Positions 6,316-13,978 of a DNA stretch of 15,943 nucleotides are shown here, piece after piece. Position 1 is the stretch's first letter. Every line of letters begins with the position of its first letter. The stretch covers positions 1 to 15,943 of the forward strand of contig JAGFXW010000036.1 of the NCBI GenBank assembly GCA_017861495.1, in the 5' to 3' direction. A program made the translations under genes and the position numbers. The notes below the pieces were generated by a model that did no database searches, was not told the origin of the DNA, and was given only the letters and a program-made list of their open reading frames with translations. The stretch comes from Bacillota bacterium (GTDB lineage: Bacteria; Bacillota_C; Negativicutes; CTSoil-072).

Positions 6316-9114
6316 TCAATGAGCATTAAATTTTTTCAAAGAAAACAAATGTCGCCGGAGTTCTTCCAAGACCAAAAGGATAAGCGGGCAAAAAGCCAGC
6401 ATGACCCACTCCGTGAGCGAGATTGGCTGGGTCAAAAATATAGCTGCCAAAAATGGAATATATAAGATGCTTGCCAAAATTGCCAACTCGTATCCAATCC
6501 CCGCTAAAAGAAAAGGATTACTCCACAGTGAGAATTTCCAAAATGGCAGGTGTTCTGACCGGCAGACAAAGAGATTGCCGATTTGGCAGGCAATGATAGA
6601 TGCCAAAGCCATCGTGGTCGCATGTTGGTATACATGCGTGGTGAAAACATCTGCAGTTCCGCGCAATAACCGCGGCAGCTCCATCTGCATATCGATCAGC
6701 GCAAATCCATAGCTGTACCATACCAACAAAAATGCAGTTATAGAAACTGCTGCCTCGATAACGCCAATAAAGCCATACGCCCTGAGAAGCAAAGAGCGAT
6801 CGAGCAGTTTTTTCTGATAACTTCGCGGCGGACGGCGCAATATCCCTTTCTCCGGAGCTTCTGCCCCCAAAGCCAGGGCCGGCAACATATCAGTGCCAAC
6901 ATCAATCGCTAAAATTTGCAAGATTGTCAGTGCCGGGGGAATTCCCAAAAATATCACGGCAAGAAAAGGCACTAGTTCCGGGATGTTGGATGATAAAATG
7001 TATGTCATGAATTTGCGAATATTATCGTTGATTGATCTGCCTTCTTCAATCGCTTTGACGATCGTGGCAAAGTTATCGTCAAGCAGCACAATATCAGCAA
7101 CTTCCCTCGCTACATCCGTTCCACTTTTACCCATGGCAACGCCGATATTTGCGGCTTTCAACGCCGGAGCATCATTTACCCCGTCGCCGGTCACGGCAAC
7201 AATCTGGCCATTTGCCTGATAGGCTTCGACTATTTTCAATTTGTGCTCAGGGTTGGCCCGGGCAAAAATAATTGGGCGTTCATCCTGCAATAAAATCTGC
7301 AATTGCGTTTGCGAGAGTATTTCCAGCTGTTGTCCGGTAATAATATTTGCGTGCTCTTTCACTAACCCAATTTGCCGTCCAATTGCTTCTCCTGTCAGTC
7401 CATAATCCCCTGTGATCATCGTTACCTTGATTCCCGCTTCTTGGCAAAGCCGTATTGATTCTATCACTTCAGGCCGAAGCGGATCTACCATCGCCATAAA
7501 TCCGATGAAAATCAGATCTTCTTCCGCAAAATCTTCCCCTTCGCTGGCTTCCCGGTATGCAAATGCCAAAACGCGGTGACCCTGCCCGGAAAGACGGTCA
7601 TTCTGGTCGACAGCTTCTTTGCGCTCCTGTGGTGTCATTTCAAACACACCATCTTTTTTCTGAACAAAACGGCAATCTTGTAAAAGTTCTAAGGGAGCTC
7701 CTTTCGCAAAGACAAACATTTTGCCCTTTGTTAGCAATCCACCAGTTTCACACTGCACAGCAACACTCATTATTTTCCGGTGAGGATCGAAAGGTTTCGT
7801 ATTCAAACGCGAAAAACCGGCGCGGATGGAAGCAATATTCCAACGATACTTCGCCGCTCCAATTAGCAAGGAAGCCTCCGTTGGATCGCCTGTAATTTCC
7901 CATGTATCTGTTAGGGTCGGATCGATCCCAATGTCCGCTTCAGAGCAAATAACTGCTATGGTCAACAAGATTTCTGTCTGTTTCCTGATTTCCTCACAGG
8001 AAATCAATACCTCCCCCGCGCGTTCATAGCCACTGCCTGTAACCTCCGTCTCACAGTCCGGAACCCATATTTTTTTAACAGTAACTTCATTTTTTGTCAA
8101 TGTACCTGTTTTATCGGTGCAAATTACCGTCGTTGCTCCGAGCGTTTCAAGCGCAGACAGTCGCCGCACCAGCGCATTCTGCTTGGCCATCCTCTGAACG
8201 CCGACTGCCAACGTCAAACTCACCGTTGGCAGCAGTCCCTCCGGCACATTGGCGACAACAATCCCAATAGCAAAAAGAAAACCAGACTGGAAATCGAGGT
8301 TTAACAGCCCTACCGCAAGAATAAATACGGCCAGCCCCATCAACATAGCAATCATTGTAATCACGCGCACGATATGCTGCACTTGCAGTTCCAACGTACT
8401 TTTTTCCCGAACAACTTTGGCCGTAAGCCGGGATACTGTTCCAAGTTCTGTTTGCTGGCCAATTGCATAAACAGCCGCAATCGCTCGGCCAGCGACCAAG
8501 GTTGTGCCGGCAAATACTAAATTGGGACTCTGGATGAGAGACTGCGGGCTGTCAGTACCAGCAGTTGCGACTCTTTCTACCGGCATAGATTCGCCGGTTA
8601 GCATCGACAAATCGGAATACGCTGCTTCTGCTTCGACGACCCGGGCATCTGCCGGGACATGATCACCGGCTTCCAGCAGCAAAACATCCCCAACTACTAC
8701 GTCTTCAGCCCCAATAGTCACTGTTCGGCCATCACGATAGACTTTGATTTGCCGCGGCAGTAAATCCATAATTTTAAGCAAAGCTTGATCCGCACGATAT
8801 TCCTGCCAAAAACTGAATAAACCATTGATAACAACAACTGCCCAGGTTGCCCAACCTAATTGCGGCATGCCGGCCAAAAAAGCCAGGGCTCCGGCAGCCC
8901 ACAATAATAGCGCCATGAAATGAGTTATCTGCCGCAACAGCAGCCAAAAAACAGAAGGCACTACCGCTTTCGGCAATTTATTTTTCCCGTATTGCAACAG
9001 CCGTTTATTTGCTTCCCCGCTTGTCAAGCCTGCAGGTCTTGTATGCAAAAAATCAAACACATCTACAGTTTCCAACAAAGATATTTTATCGTTATCTTTT
9101 GTCCTAACAAGCAT
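6316..9114 (-). CDS. P2-type cation-transporting ATPase (Na,K-ATPase-like group)
   Basis: This membrane pump of 932 residues has all catalytic motifs: TGES (173-176) in the actuator domain, the phosphorylated Asp334 in [11 protein letters not shown] (471-474), and TGDGVNDAP (642-650). Ion-site motifs are PEGLL (291-295) in helix 4, SNIPE (709-713) in helix 5 and DVGTD (738-742) in helix 6. The pairing SNIPE plus DxGTDM is that of the P2C Na,K/H,K-ATPase group and its bacterial relatives, rather than of heavy-metal P1B pumps. There is no N-terminal metal-binding domain or CPC motif. Na+ or another common cation is the likely substrate (inference). I chose ATG 9114, which has AAGGAG 10 bases upstream; an ATG at 9171 lacks a good site. 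The 3' end abuts the acr3 remnant. Confidence 0.9.
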   Translation of the reverse strand: MLVRTKDNDKISLLETVDVFDFLHTRPAGLTSGEANKRLLQYGKNKLPKAVVPSVFWLLLRQITHFMALLLWAAGALAFLAGMPQLGWATWAVVVINGLFSFWQEYRADQALLKIMDLLPRQIKVYRDGRTVTIGAEDVVVGDVLLLEAGDHVPADARVVEAEAAYSDLSMLTGESMPVERVATAGTDSPQSLIQSPNLVFAGTTLVAGRAIAAVYAIGQQTELGTVSRLTAKVVREKSTLELQVQHIVRVITMIAMLMGLAVFILAVGLLNLDFQSGFLFAIGIVVANVPEGLLPTVSLTLAVGVQRMAKQNALVRRLSALETLGATTVICTDKTGTLTKNEVTVKKIWVPDCETEVTGSGYERAGEVLISCEEIRKQTEILLTIAVICSEADIGIDPTLTDTWEITGDPTEASLLIGAAKYRWNIASIRAGFSRLNTKPFDPHRKIMSVAVQCETGGLLTKGKMFVFAKGAPLELLQDCRFVQKKDGVFEMTPQERKEAVDQNDRLSGQGHRVLAFAYREASEGEDFAEEDLIFIGFMAMVDPLRPEVIESIRLCQEAGIKVTMITGDYGLTGEAIGRQIGLVKEHANIITGQQLEILSQTQLQILLQDERPIIFARANPEHKLKIVEAYQANGQIVAVTGDGVNDAPALKAANIGVAMGKSGTDVAREVADIVLLDDNFATIVKAIEEGRSINDNIRKFMTYILSSNIPELVPFLAVIFLGIPPALTILQILAIDVGTDMLPALALGAEAPEKGILRRPPRSYQKKLLDRSLLLRAYGFIGVIEAAVSITAFLLVWYSYGFALIDMQMELPRLLRGTADVFTTHVYQHATTMALASIIACQIGNLFVCRSEHLPFWKFSLWSNPFLLAGIGYELAILASILYIPFLAAIFLTQPISLTEWVMLAFCPLILLVLEELRRHLFSLKKFNAH

Positions 9115-9229
9115 GTCGTGATTTCTCCTTTTTGTACCTTTTTCGACTGCTTCATTAGTGTAAAAAGTCATGCAATCTTCACATGACCGGATCTAGGAAG
9201 TGCCCGTTGAACACGTATTTATTCAATAT

Positions 9230-9259
9230 ATCTTAATTTTATCATAAAACATAAGTCAA
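9230..9259 (-). promoter_or_regulatory. Probable ATPase promoter
   Basis: On the minus strand TTGACT (9259-9254) and TAAGAT (9235-9230) are 18 bases apart. This would give a leader of about 110 bases before ATG 9114. No operator-like repeat was seen. Confidence 0.45.
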
Positions 9260-9300
9260 ATAACGAAATAGCATTACAATAAAGTTCATCCTGATCCTTG

Positions 9301-9996
9301 TTATTTAGCAAATCCCATATTTGCCAACCACTGTTGGACCTGCGGACGTACACTGTCCGGATTCTCCTGCGCCCTTTTGCCTTCAATGCCAAGACCTTGC
9401 AGCACCTTGGCACCCTTCGCATGGTTCGGGATGCTGCTTTCCTTGCCTGTCAACACATCACCGGCCGAGGTACAGAATGGAATGATGGTCTTGCCCTTGA
9501 AATCATAACTTTCCATAAAGGAATAGATTGCCGTCGGCATATCACTCCACCAGATGGGGTAGCCAATGAAAATAATGTCATAGTCCTTCATATTCTCCAC
9601 CTTGGTTGCAAGCTCGGGACGTATATTATCCGTGAGTTCTTTTTTCGCTACCTCTGTGCATTCCCTGTAGTTTTCCGGATAAGGTTTTACGGTCTTAATC
9701 TCAAAGGTATCTGCTCCCGTCGCTTCGGCAATCATATCGGCGACAATATGGGTATTGCCCTTAGAAATAGTGCCGACCGCATAATTATCGCCCGTACGGG
9801 AAAAGTAAGCTACAAGGATTTTCTTGCCTTGCAATTTTTCTGAAGCAGCCGTCTGCGTGCCGCCCGATGATGAATCCTGCTTTGCCATAGCAGCTTTCTG
9901 GTCCGAAGAGCTACTGCTATTTCCCCCCGTACTGCCACAGGCTGCCAATAGCATCACCACAACCAAAGACAGCACGGCAATAAATAACTTTTTCAT
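9301..9996 (-). CDS. Flavodoxin-like lipoprotein
   Basis: The 231-residue protein starts with a lipoprotein signal, MKKLFIAVLSLVVVMLLAAC, with Cys20 as the lipidation site. A Ser/Gly/Gln-rich linker follows. The mature part is a flavodoxin: ILVAYFSRTGDNY and the following THIVADMIAE form the FMN phosphate loop region, and YPIWWSDMPTAIYSF is the second flavin contact. It should be an FMN redox protein anchored outside the cytoplasmic membrane. ATG 9996 has GGAGG 8 bases upstream; an earlier ATG at 10017 would put a charged extension before the signal. It lies 28 bases after the SDR gene, so the two are cotranscribed. Confidence 0.9.
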   Translation of the reverse strand: MKKLFIAVLSLVVVMLLAACGSTGGNSSSSSDQKAAMAKQDSSSGGTQTAASEKLQGKKILVAYFSRTGDNYAVGTISKGNTHIVADMIAEATGADTFEIKTVKPYPENYRECTEVAKKELTDNIRPELATKVENMKDYDIIFIGYPIWWSDMPTAIYSFMESYDFKGKTIIPFCTSAGDVLTGKESSIPNHAKGAKVLQGLGIEGKRAQENPDSVRPQVQQWLANMGFAK

Positions 9997-10024
9997 ATTC
10001 TCATCCTCCAAATCCAAACTACAA

Positions 10025-10870
10025 TCAATGGGTTTCCTTCAGGTATTGAAGATCGCCATACCAATAGGAAGCCGTCGTACCTCCATCAATGAGGTAATCC
10101 GATCCGGTAATGAAACGACCGCGTTTGCTCATTAAAAACTCAGCCAATTCCCCTACTTCATCCGGAGTGCCGGCACGTCCTGCCGGGCAAAGGGAGAGCA
10201 TTTTACGATAGCCTTCACCGCGTGGACCATTTAGTTCATCATTTGCCAGAGGTGTAATGATAACCCCCGGACTGATGGAATTAATCGTCGCGCCCCGCTT
10301 ACCCCACCGTGTTGCCTCATATATAACACGCAATACATTGCAACGCTTGGAATACTGGTATGCTTTGAGCGTATCCGTGATATTTTTGATAAGCGGAAGC
10401 TCCAGAAGCTCTTCTGTGGACGTAGTTGCCAGTTGCATATTCTCTGCCTCCGAAAGCGCACCAAGACGATGACCTGACTGAGAGGAAATGATAATTCCTG
10501 AGCCGCCATCGGCAATAACCTTACTAAACTCTTCTAATAGGACTGCCGTACCATAGAGATCAACTTTCAAGATAACTGATACCGGTGCCTGGGATGGCGA
10601 TACACCTGCGGCATTAATAAGATTCGTGATAGGCCCAAACTCCTGTGCATGTTCGATGAGCTTACGGATCGATTCACGCGAGGAAATATCCACAGCGATT
10701 GTACTAACTTCAAAGCCTGCGTCTAGCAGGATTTTCGCTGCCGCATTGGCGTTCTCCGGATGCAAATCCGCCAACACCACATGTCTGCCAGCACCTACCC
10801 GGCGAGCAATAGCCTGCCCAATAGAACCTGCACCAACCAATACTACAACATCTTTTTTCTTAGTACTCAT
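10025..10870 (-). CDS. Short-chain dehydrogenase/reductase
   Basis: This 281-residue Rossmann-fold oxidoreductase has the nucleotide loop GAGSIG (13-18), Asp35 after the second strand (suggesting NAD(H) preference), NAAG (86-89), the serine region SSQSG (129-133), and catalytic Tyr171 with Lys175 (YQYSK). The C-terminal TGSDYLIDGG is typical of classical SDRs. A long insert between the serine and tyrosine (about 133-168) is wider than usual and probably shapes the substrate pocket. The substrate cannot be told. AGGGGGG precedes the ATG. It is the first gene of a pair with the flavodoxin lipoprotein, which follows after 28 bases. Confidence 0.9.
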   Translation of the reverse strand: MSTKKKDVVVLVGAGSIGQAIARRVGAGRHVVLADLHPENANAAAKILLDAGFEVSTIAVDISSRESIRKLIEHAQEFGPITNLINAAGVSPSQAPVSVILKVDLYGTAVLLEEFSKVIADGGSGIIISSQSGHRLGALSEAENMQLATTSTEELLELPLIKNITDTLKAYQYSKRCNVLRVIYEATRWGKRGATINSISPGVIITPLANDELNGPRGEGYRKMLSLCPAGRAGTPDEVGELAEFLMSKRGRFITGSDYLIDGGTTASYWYGDLQYLKETH

Positions 10871-10980
10871 TATATGTCCCCCCTAAAATTAATATTTAAT
10901 TCCTTGTAATGACAATCTATAATTTTTACAAGTGCGAATAAGAAGAAAGAAATTATGATTTTCTTTTTCATCCTAAGCTT

Positions 10981-11070
10981 CCTTTATTTACAGGCATCAT
11001 TGACGCACCGGAGCGCATTGAGACTACGGGGATAGCCGATGTAGGGGAGACACTGGGAAATGATTTTTAA
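10981..11070 (+). pseudogene. Possible 3' end of a lost plus-strand gene
   Basis: The plus frame reads PLFTGIIDAPERIETTGIAD and onward to LGNDF and a TAA at 11068-11070. The stretch is GC-richer than its AT-rich surroundings and looks protein-like, but there is no start codon or ribosome binding site. I do not recognise the family. It may be the tail of a gene deleted from this spot. The remaining bases of 10871-11096 show nothing else clear. Confidence 0.25.
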
Positions 11071-11087
11071 TTGTAGTTAACCCCAAG
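11071..11087. promoter_or_regulatory. Degenerate MerR-type palindrome
   Basis: On the minus strand this reads CTTGGGGTTAACTACAA, close to the GAGTTAACTC palindromes at 13808-13932. No convincing -35/-10 pair flanks it, so it may be a decayed site. Confidence 0.25.
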
Positions 11088-11096
11088 TAAATTATT

Positions 11097-11522
11097 TTAT
11101 TTTAAGTTATTATATTCTTCATCTGTCACGGGTTCCAACCATTCCGGCGCCCCGGCATGAACATTGGTTTCAATAGAAAGATGGACAAACCAACTGTCAG
11201 CCGCTGCTCCATGCCAATGTTTTACATTGGGAGTAATTTTCACTACATCACCAGGCTGAAGTTTTTGGGCTGGTTTTCCATCCTCTTGATAATACCCTCG
11301 TCCCCCTGTTACTAACAGTATTTGGCCGCCTGGATGTTTATGCCAGTTATTCCTTGCGCCTGGTTCAAATGTCACATTGCCAATTGGACAATTGAATTCC
11401 GTTCCCCCTGGTACGAGCATACTGAGATACGCCGTGCCAATAAAATACTTGCTATACTGTTCCGGAATTTTTTCTCCTTTGGGAAAAATGACGCTTTCAC
11501 TTAAGTTATTTGATTTATCCAT
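11097..11522 (-). CDS. Single-domain cupin protein
   Basis: The 141-residue protein is a small cupin barrel. Motif 1 is WHKHPGGQILLVTGGRG (His61, His63 and Gln67 as metal ligands). Motif 2 is PGDVVKITPNVKHWHG with His102 or His104. These ligands would hold one divalent metal. Such cupins often sit beside short-chain dehydrogenases and flavodoxins in anaerobe redox clusters; their reaction is generally unknown. ATG 11522, with AAGGAG 8 bases upstream, is preferred to an ATG at 11588 that would add 22 residues reading through the leader. Its promoter at 11584-11614 carries the shared MerR-type operator. Confidence 0.88.
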   Translation of the reverse strand: MDKSNNLSESVIFPKGEKIPEQYSKYFIGTAYLSMLVPGGTEFNCPIGNVTFEPGARNNWHKHPGGQILLVTGGRGYYQEDGKPAQKLQPGDVVKITPNVKHWHGAAADSWFVHLSIETNVHAGAPEWLEPVTDEEYNNLK

Positions 11523-11583
11523 TGTTATTGCTCCTTTTCGTTTATATAATGGCGTGCAAAACACGATTATTTCTTGCAATTTC

Positions 11584-11614
11584 AGCACATCACTTAGAGT
11601 TCAGTCTATGTCAA
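11584..11614 (-). promoter_or_regulatory. MerR-type promoter of the cupin gene
   Basis: TTGACA (11614-11609) is followed by a 19-base spacer holding GAACTCTAAGTG, then a weak TGTGCT (11589-11584). The long spacer and the AACTCTAAGTG half-site match the promoter at 13808-13838. The left half of the palindrome is degenerate. Confidence 0.5.
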
Positions 11615-11640
11615 CTCTGCTTCTCAACTTTTTTATTCCT

Positions 11641-11817
11641 TTATCTTGTTGGCAATGCCGGTGCAACATCAAACACCTTTGAAACTTCTTTTAAGTGTTC
11701 TGTTATCTTCAGATGCTGCGGGCATGCCTTTTCGCATTTTTTTCATTCTATACAATCACGGCTTTGCCATGATTTGCCGTTAGATTCAAATAATACATAA
11801 ATACCGCCAGTGGCCAT
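11641..11817 (-). pseudogene. 3' fragment of an aldo/keto reductase with ferredoxin-type tail
   Basis: The minus strand encodes WQSRDCIE, an in-frame TGA (11745-11743), then KKCEKACPQHLKITEHLKEV and about a dozen residues to a TAA at 11643-11641. The pattern CIEC-x-KCEKACPQ is the 4Fe-4S tail found at the C-terminus of many aldo/keto reductases. Here the second cysteine codon has become TGA and the next glycine a lysine. The catalytic barrel is absent upstream. The ATG at 11817 has no ribosome binding site. It is a decaying gene end. Nothing recognisable was found in 11818-11950. Confidence 0.65.
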
Positions 11818-11950
11818 TTAGAGAAGCTTAAAACAGCCTTATGGAATGGATTCCCGCAGCAAGAAAAAACTTGGTGGTAATTTTCAAGTTCGGTCGGCTC
11901 CCCAATCATCGGCGTCAGGAGTATGAAAAAAAGATACTATTTTAAACGAT

Positions 11951-12529
11951 CTAGCAATTGATTTTCTTTAGCAGCCATGCCATATTTTCGCCTAACACTT
12001 GCATGTTTTTCATGCCTTCCTCATCACGTATTACATCGCCAGGTTCCAAGCCATGAACCATATTCCAATAGCTCGCTCCTACCAAAATGCCCTCTGTTAT
12101 ATGGAGAAAATGATTCATGGTATCAAATGCGTGTAATCCTCCACTGCGACGAACGGCTGTCACAGCACCGGTTACTTTGTGTTTCAATAAGGCTCCTCCA
12201 TTAGCATGCGAAATCAATGCACCTCGGTCAAGGAGCGCTTTTATTTCCGGCGTCACATCCGAACAATAAACCGGAGAACCCAGAATAATTCCATCGGCGT
12301 CAACCATTTTCTTTATAATGTCATTTATCCCATCGTTTTGAATTACACATTTGCCATTTTTATTTTCATAACACTTCATGCAAGCCATGCAACCTCGTAT
12401 AGGCAAACCACCGAGCTGTACAAATTCCGTTTCAATTCCATGTTTCTCCAATTCTTTAAATACGGCTTTAATAATAATTGAGGTATTTCCTTCTCTGCGT
12501 GGACTTCCATTAATTCCAACAACTTTCAT
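11951..12529 (-). CDS. Iron-sulfur flavoprotein (NADPH-dependent FMN reductase family)
   Basis: The 192-residue protein has the FMN loop GSPRREGNTS (8-17) and the flavin-contact segment GSPVYCSDVTPEIKALLDR. A compact cysteine motif, CMACMKC plus Cys61 (Cys47, 50, 53, 61; CX2CX2CX7C), matches the 4Fe-4S site of the ISF family known from methanogens and clostridia. Such proteins shuttle electrons between ferredoxin and oxygen or unknown acceptors. A terminal Cys192 is also present. GGAGAG precedes the ATG. It lies 74 bases downstream of the Tat-exported DUF362 gene and may share its transcript. Confidence 0.88.
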   Translation of the reverse strand: MKVVGINGSPRREGNTSIIIKAVFKELEKHGIETEFVQLGGLPIRGCMACMKCYENKNGKCVIQNDGINDIIKKMVDADGIILGSPVYCSDVTPEIKALLDRGALISHANGGALLKHKVTGAVTAVRRSGGLHAFDTMNHFLHITEGILVGASYWNMVHGLEPGDVIRDEEGMKNMQVLGENMAWLLKKINC

Positions 12530-12603
12530 TTATGCTTCTCTCCATTCAGTGAATGCTATCCATTCTATAAAAACTGCCCAAAATATTAGCTCATGAAAAT
12601 ATA

Positions 12604-13704
12604 TCAAATTTCAATCAAATTATATTCCCGGCTGCCCATGCCCAATGCTTCCATATATTCAAGCTGATGCAGGCCAAAACGAGATTCGATCCGTTCGACT
12701 ATATCGTGGCGATCATTCTCCGGCATTTGATAAATCAAGTCTATACAAGCCTGATCCGCAGCCAGGATATCCGTCGATCCGATAATCCCGATATCCGGAC
12801 AAGTCGGTTTAGCGGCTCGAGCCCCGGCACAGTCACAGTCGACAGAAATATTTTTTAAGACATTAATAAAAGCAATGTGATCCTTGAAATGTTCGACAGT
12901 AGCATCACCGGATTCTACCATCCGTTCTAAGAAGCCTTTGCCGCGCGACCAGCCTTCTCCATGGATCATTCTTTTGCCAACCTTGCCGGAGGCAAGCCCG
13001 ATGCCGATATTTTTTAGTGAACCACCGAAGCCTCCGGATGTATGGCCTTTGAAATGTGTATATACCAGTAAAGAATCGTATTTTAAAAGATGTTTTCCCA
13101 CTGCGATTTCATGCAAGTGAATTCCTGCCTCGAACGGAACTTTTCCCGAGTAATTATCCAGTTGTTTATCGAGAAACGCGTTTACTGCTGGCATGGGCAA
13201 CATGACATCTCCGTCTTCATCCAAAATATCGACTGGACAAAAATCGAACCCGTTGATTTTAATCGTTTCGCGATGTGTTTTTGTTTCTCTGCGCGGGCTT
13301 TTATAAAGCACATTGCACTCAACGATGGAACTGTTGGGGATTTTCTTCTGCAGATTTTTAATGTATTCGATAGGAAGAAGGTTCGGACCATGCGGCTCCC
13401 CGGTATGTAGTTTAATCCCTACTTTTCCAGTAATTCCTTGATTAACCTTTGCATAAATTTTTTGTACTCCCTCTGGGCTCAAGTCCCGTGTAAAATACAC
13501 ATTAGGCTTGCTTGGATCATACAGCATAACTGCATGTGATCCACTCCACGTCACTTGTGATTGAACATTTTCCTGAGCATGCGCAGTTAAATTGCCAAAC
13601 GTAGGAATTGCTGCAAAGGCCATTGTCCCACCAGCAAACTTCAAGAAATCACGACGATTAAATTTCTTTGTTTTTTTCTCTTGATCCTTATCCGATGTTT
13701 CCAT
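12604..13704 (-). CDS. Tat-exported DUF362 protein
   Basis: The 366-residue protein begins with a twin-arginine signal: NRRDFLKF (Arg17-Arg18), a hydrophobic stretch and a likely cleavage site after TAHA. Tat export implies folding, and probably cofactor insertion, before transport. The rest is DUF362: KLHTGEPHGP, the glycine-rich THFKGHTSGGFGGSLKN, the cysteine pair DCDC, PDIGIIGSTD and GMGSREYNLIEI at the end. It lacks the two-cluster ferredoxin insert present in its divergent paralogue, so it cannot carry those clusters. The function of DUF362 is not established. GGGAG precedes ATG 13704, and a MerR-type promoter lies about 105-135 bases upstream. Confidence 0.88.
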   Translation of the reverse strand: METSDKDQEKKTKKFNRRDFLKFAGGTMAFAAIPTFGNLTAHAQENVQSQVTWSGSHAVMLYDPSKPNVYFTRDLSPEGVQKIYAKVNQGITGKVGIKLHTGEPHGPNLLPIEYIKNLQKKIPNSSIVECNVLYKSPRRETKTHRETIKINGFDFCPVDILDEDGDVMLPMPAVNAFLDKQLDNYSGKVPFEAGIHLHEIAVGKHLLKYDSLLVYTHFKGHTSGGFGGSLKNIGIGLASGKVGKRMIHGEGWSRGKGFLERMVESGDATVEHFKDHIAFINVLKNISVDCDCAGARAAKPTCPDIGIIGSTDILAADQACIDLIYQMPENDRHDIVERIESRFGLHQLEYMEALGMGSREYNLIEI

Positions 13705-13807
13705 TGTTCACGGCTCCCTTTTGTTATATTTATCACTGAAAACCCAGAGATTGTAGCTGAGTTCCAAGGATTTTACGGTCCTTTTGCGATCCAATTATTT
13801 AAGATCC

Positions 13808-13838
13808 AGTCTAGCACTTAGAGTTAACTCCCAGTCAA
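13808..13838 (-). promoter_or_regulatory. MerR-type promoter of the Tat-DUF362 gene
   Basis: Minus strand: TTGACT (13838-13833), a 19-base spacer containing the palindrome GAGTTAACTC (13821-13830), then TAGACT (13813-13808). The overlong spacer with a central palindrome is the hallmark of MerR-family activation, where the regulator untwists the promoter. Confidence 0.7.
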
Positions 13839-13901
13839 GCGTTTTTTTATAAAATGAATAAAAAATAGTCAATAAGATTTAAAAATATTTTGTAAGCCCT
13901 A

Positions 13902-13932
13902 TTGACTTAGAGTTAACTCAAAATGCTAGCAT
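13902..13932 (+). promoter_or_regulatory. MerR-type promoter of the DUF362-ferredoxin gene
   Basis: Plus strand: TTGACT (13902-13907), a 19-base spacer with GAGTTAACTC (13910-13919), then TAGCAT (13927-13932). It mirrors the divergent promoter at 13808-13838. The 63 bases between them are AT-rich and hold no gene. Confidence 0.7.
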
Positions 13933-13978
13933 AGTACATGAACAACCAATCAAGTTATTTTTATGGAGGGAAAAGAAT

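Noticed and set aside
6237..6326. Extended frame upstream of the acr3 remnant as a new fused protein
   Set aside because: It overlaps the ATPase stop, has no transporter-like sequence, and contains one arm pair of an inverted repeat; it is junction sequence.
9115..9171. ATPase start at ATG 9171
   Set aside because: Its ribosome binding site is poor, whereas ATG 9114 has AAGGAG at a usable distance and fits the family N-terminus.
10886..10915. TTGTCA-18-TAATTT as the SDR promoter
   Set aside because: Transcription would begin within the ribosome binding site, removing it.
11743..11745. In-frame TGA in place of a cluster cysteine read as selenocysteine
   Set aside because: The neighbouring glycine is also changed, the catalytic domain and ribosome binding site are missing, and no clear SECIS-like hairpin follows. 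Decay is the simpler reading.
11818..11950. Short protein-like frames on both strands (for example HLEKLKTALWNGF on plus)
   Set aside because: They conflict with each other, lack starts and match no family I can name.
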